From Deltaproteobacteria bacterium (GTDB taxonomy: Bacteria; Desulfobacterota_B; Binatia; UBA9968): 7,812 nt of DNA. The stretch lies in assembly GCA_005879255.1 (NCBI GenBank), contig VBKY01000391.1, forward strand, positions 540-8,351, written 5' to 3'. The translations under genes and the position numbers were made by a program. Below are positions 6,404-7,812 of the stretch, piece by piece (the stretch's first letter is position 1; each line of letters opens with the position of its first letter). The notes below the pieces were generated by a model. It ran no database searches and was not told where the DNA came from. It was given only the letters and a program-made list of their open reading frames with translations.

Positions 6404-7705
6404 TCAACCGATCGGTTCACCGCGATAACTTCTGGCCAGAATCTGCATCGGATTGAGCGGCCGTCGGCCATTGCCCTGTTCGATCTGAATCGCCGCGAGC
6501 GGACAGTCTGAGCAAGTGACTTTCGGATTGCCGTCGGCCATCGCGCTAAATGCCCGGCTTCCCCACTTCAGCGACTGCTCGAAATTTTCCCTTTTCATTG
6601 CCCAGGTGCCGTCGTGGCCCGAGCATTCTTCGACGACCTTCACGGTAGTATTCGGTAACAGTGACAGAACGTCGCGCGTTTTGTAGCCGATGCCCTGCGC
6701 GCGCAGGTGGCAGGGCATGTGATAACTGATACTACCTGCGCCTGTCTTGAAGTCCGTTTTGAGCTTTCCTTCTTGGGCCAGTCGCGCGAGAAACTCCATC
6801 GGGTCCATGGTCCGTGCGGCGACCTTTCTCGCCTCATCAGTGCCTAAGAGTCGGGGATATTCCACGCGGATCATTTGTGAGCAAGTCGGATTGGTGGCAA
6901 CGGCGGATCTACCATCATCGACAAAACTGATGAGGTCCGCGACATTTTGTTTGGCCGCTGCGATAGCTCCGTCTATATCGCCGTTATGCCAAAGCGGCAT
7001 CCCGCAACAGCGTTCGTAAGCAAAGACGACGTCGACATTGTTATGGGACATGACTGCCAAAGTGTCGATACCTATCTCCGGTTGGTTGTAGTTCACGTAG
7101 CAGGTCGAGAAGAACGCGATTTTGCCGGCCGGCTCTCCTTGAGGGGCTTTAACATGTCGGTCGAACTGTGACGCAAACGTCTTGGACGCGAACGAAGGGA
7201 GTTTTTTATCTTTGTGAATCCCCACGGTGCTGTGCATGAGCTGGCGATTGAGCGTATTTTCGTTGCCCCAATTTGCCAGAGGCGCCGTCGCCGTACCAAT
7301 TTTACCGATCAGATCGGGGTTGCCGAGTAGCTTGTCGACAAGCGGGACGCCATTTTTCTTAACCTCTTTGGCTTTAGCGCGGGCGATCAGGCGCGGAAAA
7401 TCGATCGCCCAGTCGTGATCACCGGGCGTATAAGGACACTTGATGTAGCAAAGTTTACACTGGAAGCAGAGATCGACGATTTTACTGACGTCCGCCGCTT
7501 TGAGTTTCTTGGTGTCAACTTCGGCGTATTTATCTTCCGTGCAGTAATCGTCGATGGCATTGAACATCGTCGGAAAGCTGCCGCAAAACTTAACGCACAT
7601 GCGGCAGTCAGCGCACAGGCCGAAAATTCGCTCGACTTCGGAACGCCAGTCCTTTTCATCATAGTATCGCGGGTCGGTCGGATCGTATGCTGGTTGATGG
7701 GGCAA
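6404..7705 (-). CDS. GlpC-like Fe-S protein with CCG-type cysteine domains
   Basis: This 433-residue protein has two ferredoxin-type 4Fe-4S motifs: C31, C34, C37, C41 (LCADCRMCVKFC) and C80, C83, C86, C90 (LCFQCKLCYIKCP). Two cysteine-rich CCG-type domains follow. The first has C202 (STCYVNYNQPE) and C233-C234-G235; the second has C332 (MPCHLRAQGIGYKTRD) and CSGHDG at 361-366. The pattern is that of anaerobic glycerol-3-phosphate dehydrogenase subunit C and HdrD-related proteins, which pass electrons from a flavoprotein to the quinone pool at the membrane. No GlpA/GlpB partner is in the window. Similar stand-alone genes often sit beside rubrerythrin in other bacteria, so an oxidative-stress or other electron-transfer role is possible. 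The start is TTG 7705, supported by AGGAG seven bases upstream and by a residue order (MPHQPAYDPTDPRYYDEKDW) that begins sensibly there. Confidence 0.88.
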   Translation of the reverse strand: MPHQPAYDPTDPRYYDEKDWRSEVERIFGLCADCRMCVKFCGSFPTMFNAIDDYCTEDKYAEVDTKKLKAADVSKIVDLCFQCKLCYIKCPYTPGDHDWAIDFPRLIARAKAKEVKKNGVPLVDKLLGNPDLIGKIGTATAPLANWGNENTLNRQLMHSTVGIHKDKKLPSFASKTFASQFDRHVKAPQGEPAGKIAFFSTCYVNYNQPEIGIDTLAVMSHNNVDVVFAYERCCGMPLWHNGDIDGAIAAAKQNVADLISFVDDGRSAVATNPTCSQMIRVEYPRLLGTDEARKVAARTMDPMEFLARLAQEGKLKTDFKTGAGSISYHMPCHLRAQGIGYKTRDVLSLLPNTTVKVVEECSGHDGTWAMKRENFEQSLKWGSRAFSAMADGNPKVTCSDCPLAAIQIEQGNGRRPLNPMQILARSYRGEPIG

Positions 7706-7712
7706 GTTTATG

Positions 7713-7717
7713 CTCCT
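7713..7717 (-). promoter_or_regulatory. Ribosome binding site that decides the TTG start of the GlpC-like gene
   Basis: On the minus strand AGGAG lies 7 bases before TTG 7705, an ideal spacing. No in-frame ATG occurs near the N-terminus before the first cluster motif. Confidence 0.8.
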
Positions 7718-7747
7718 GGATCGCTGATCATTTTCGAAGCAACCATT

Positions 7748-7778
7748 ATCATACTATCGGTTACCGACAACTATGCAA
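7748..7778 (-). promoter_or_regulatory. Candidate promoter with internal palindrome upstream of the GlpC-like gene
   Basis: On the minus strand TTGCAT (7778 to 7773) and TATGAT (7753 to 7748, 5 of 6 to the -10 consensus) are 19 bases apart, slightly long. An overlapping alternative -10 is GATAAT (7750 to 7745). Between the boxes lies TCGGT-T-ACCGA at 7757-7767, a perfect 5-base inverted repeat with a single central base. That is where a repressor or activator would typically bind, and a long spacer suits activator-dependent promoters. The -35 match is weak. Confidence 0.35.
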
Positions 7779-7812
7779 GAAACAGCCCTCCGTAATGACA
7801 AATCTCACTCCA

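Noticed and set aside
6406..6417. AACCGATCGGTT palindrome as terminator or operator
   Set aside because: It overlaps the last codons of the GlpC-like gene, has only four usable stem pairs and no T-run; a chance palindrome is likely.
6620..6630. CSG instead of CCG in the last cysteine motif of the GlpC-like protein
   Set aside because: CSGHDG is, to my recollection, normal for this position in GlpC-type proteins, so it is not a lost ligand.
7415..7795. 126-codon plus-strand frame reaching near the window end
   Set aside because: It is antisense to the GlpC-like gene and its promoter region, with no supported start.

Overview
The window is bacterial chromosomal DNA: dense genes, short intergenic gaps, Shine-Dalgarno sites, GTG and TTG starts, and moderately GC-rich codon use. 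A glutathione-reductase-type flavoenzyme beside a ring-hydroxylating Rieske oxygenase, a GlpC-like Fe-S protein and a PqqC/TenA-like protein suggests an uncultured soil or sediment bacterium of proteobacterial or similar affinity. No marker gene allows a firm placement. There are no rRNA or tRNA genes, CRISPR arrays, insertion sequences or phage genes.

Layout. (1) 1-792 (+): the C-terminal catalytic part of a Rieske oxygenase alpha subunit whose start lies outside the window, followed by a likely rho-independent terminator at 845-871. (2) 793-1011: a gap with one doubtful 38-codon ORF. (3) 3765 down to 1012 (-): a tight three-gene unit in the order MFS exporter, stand-alone ParB/sulfiredoxin-fold protein, small exported DUF4431-like protein. 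Gaps are only a few to a few tens of bases, and a good sigma70-like promoter lies at 3799-3827. (4) 3904-5256 (+): a divergently transcribed glutathione-disulfide reductase with a strong ribosome binding site. Its NADPH-binding loop lacks a key arginine. (5) 5257-5621: about 365 bases without a convincing gene but with several small inverted repeats. (6) 5622-6361 (+): a PqqC/TenA-like (heme-oxygenase-fold) gene split between two reading frames, probably by a small deletion, so broken or two-part. (7) 7705 down to 6404 (-): a GlpC-like protein with two 4Fe-4S clusters and CCG-type cysteine motifs. It starts at TTG behind a strong AGGAG, with a palindrome between its candidate promoter boxes.

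Functionally the genes fit redox and xenobiotic metabolism (oxygenase, disulfide reductase, Fe-S electron carrier, exporter), but only the three-gene minus-strand unit looks like a true operon. The most useful leads are the altered cofactor loop of the reductase, the frameshifted HDO-like gene, and the exporter / ParB-fold / secreted-protein cassette. I saw no clear evidence of a wholly new defence or mobile system.
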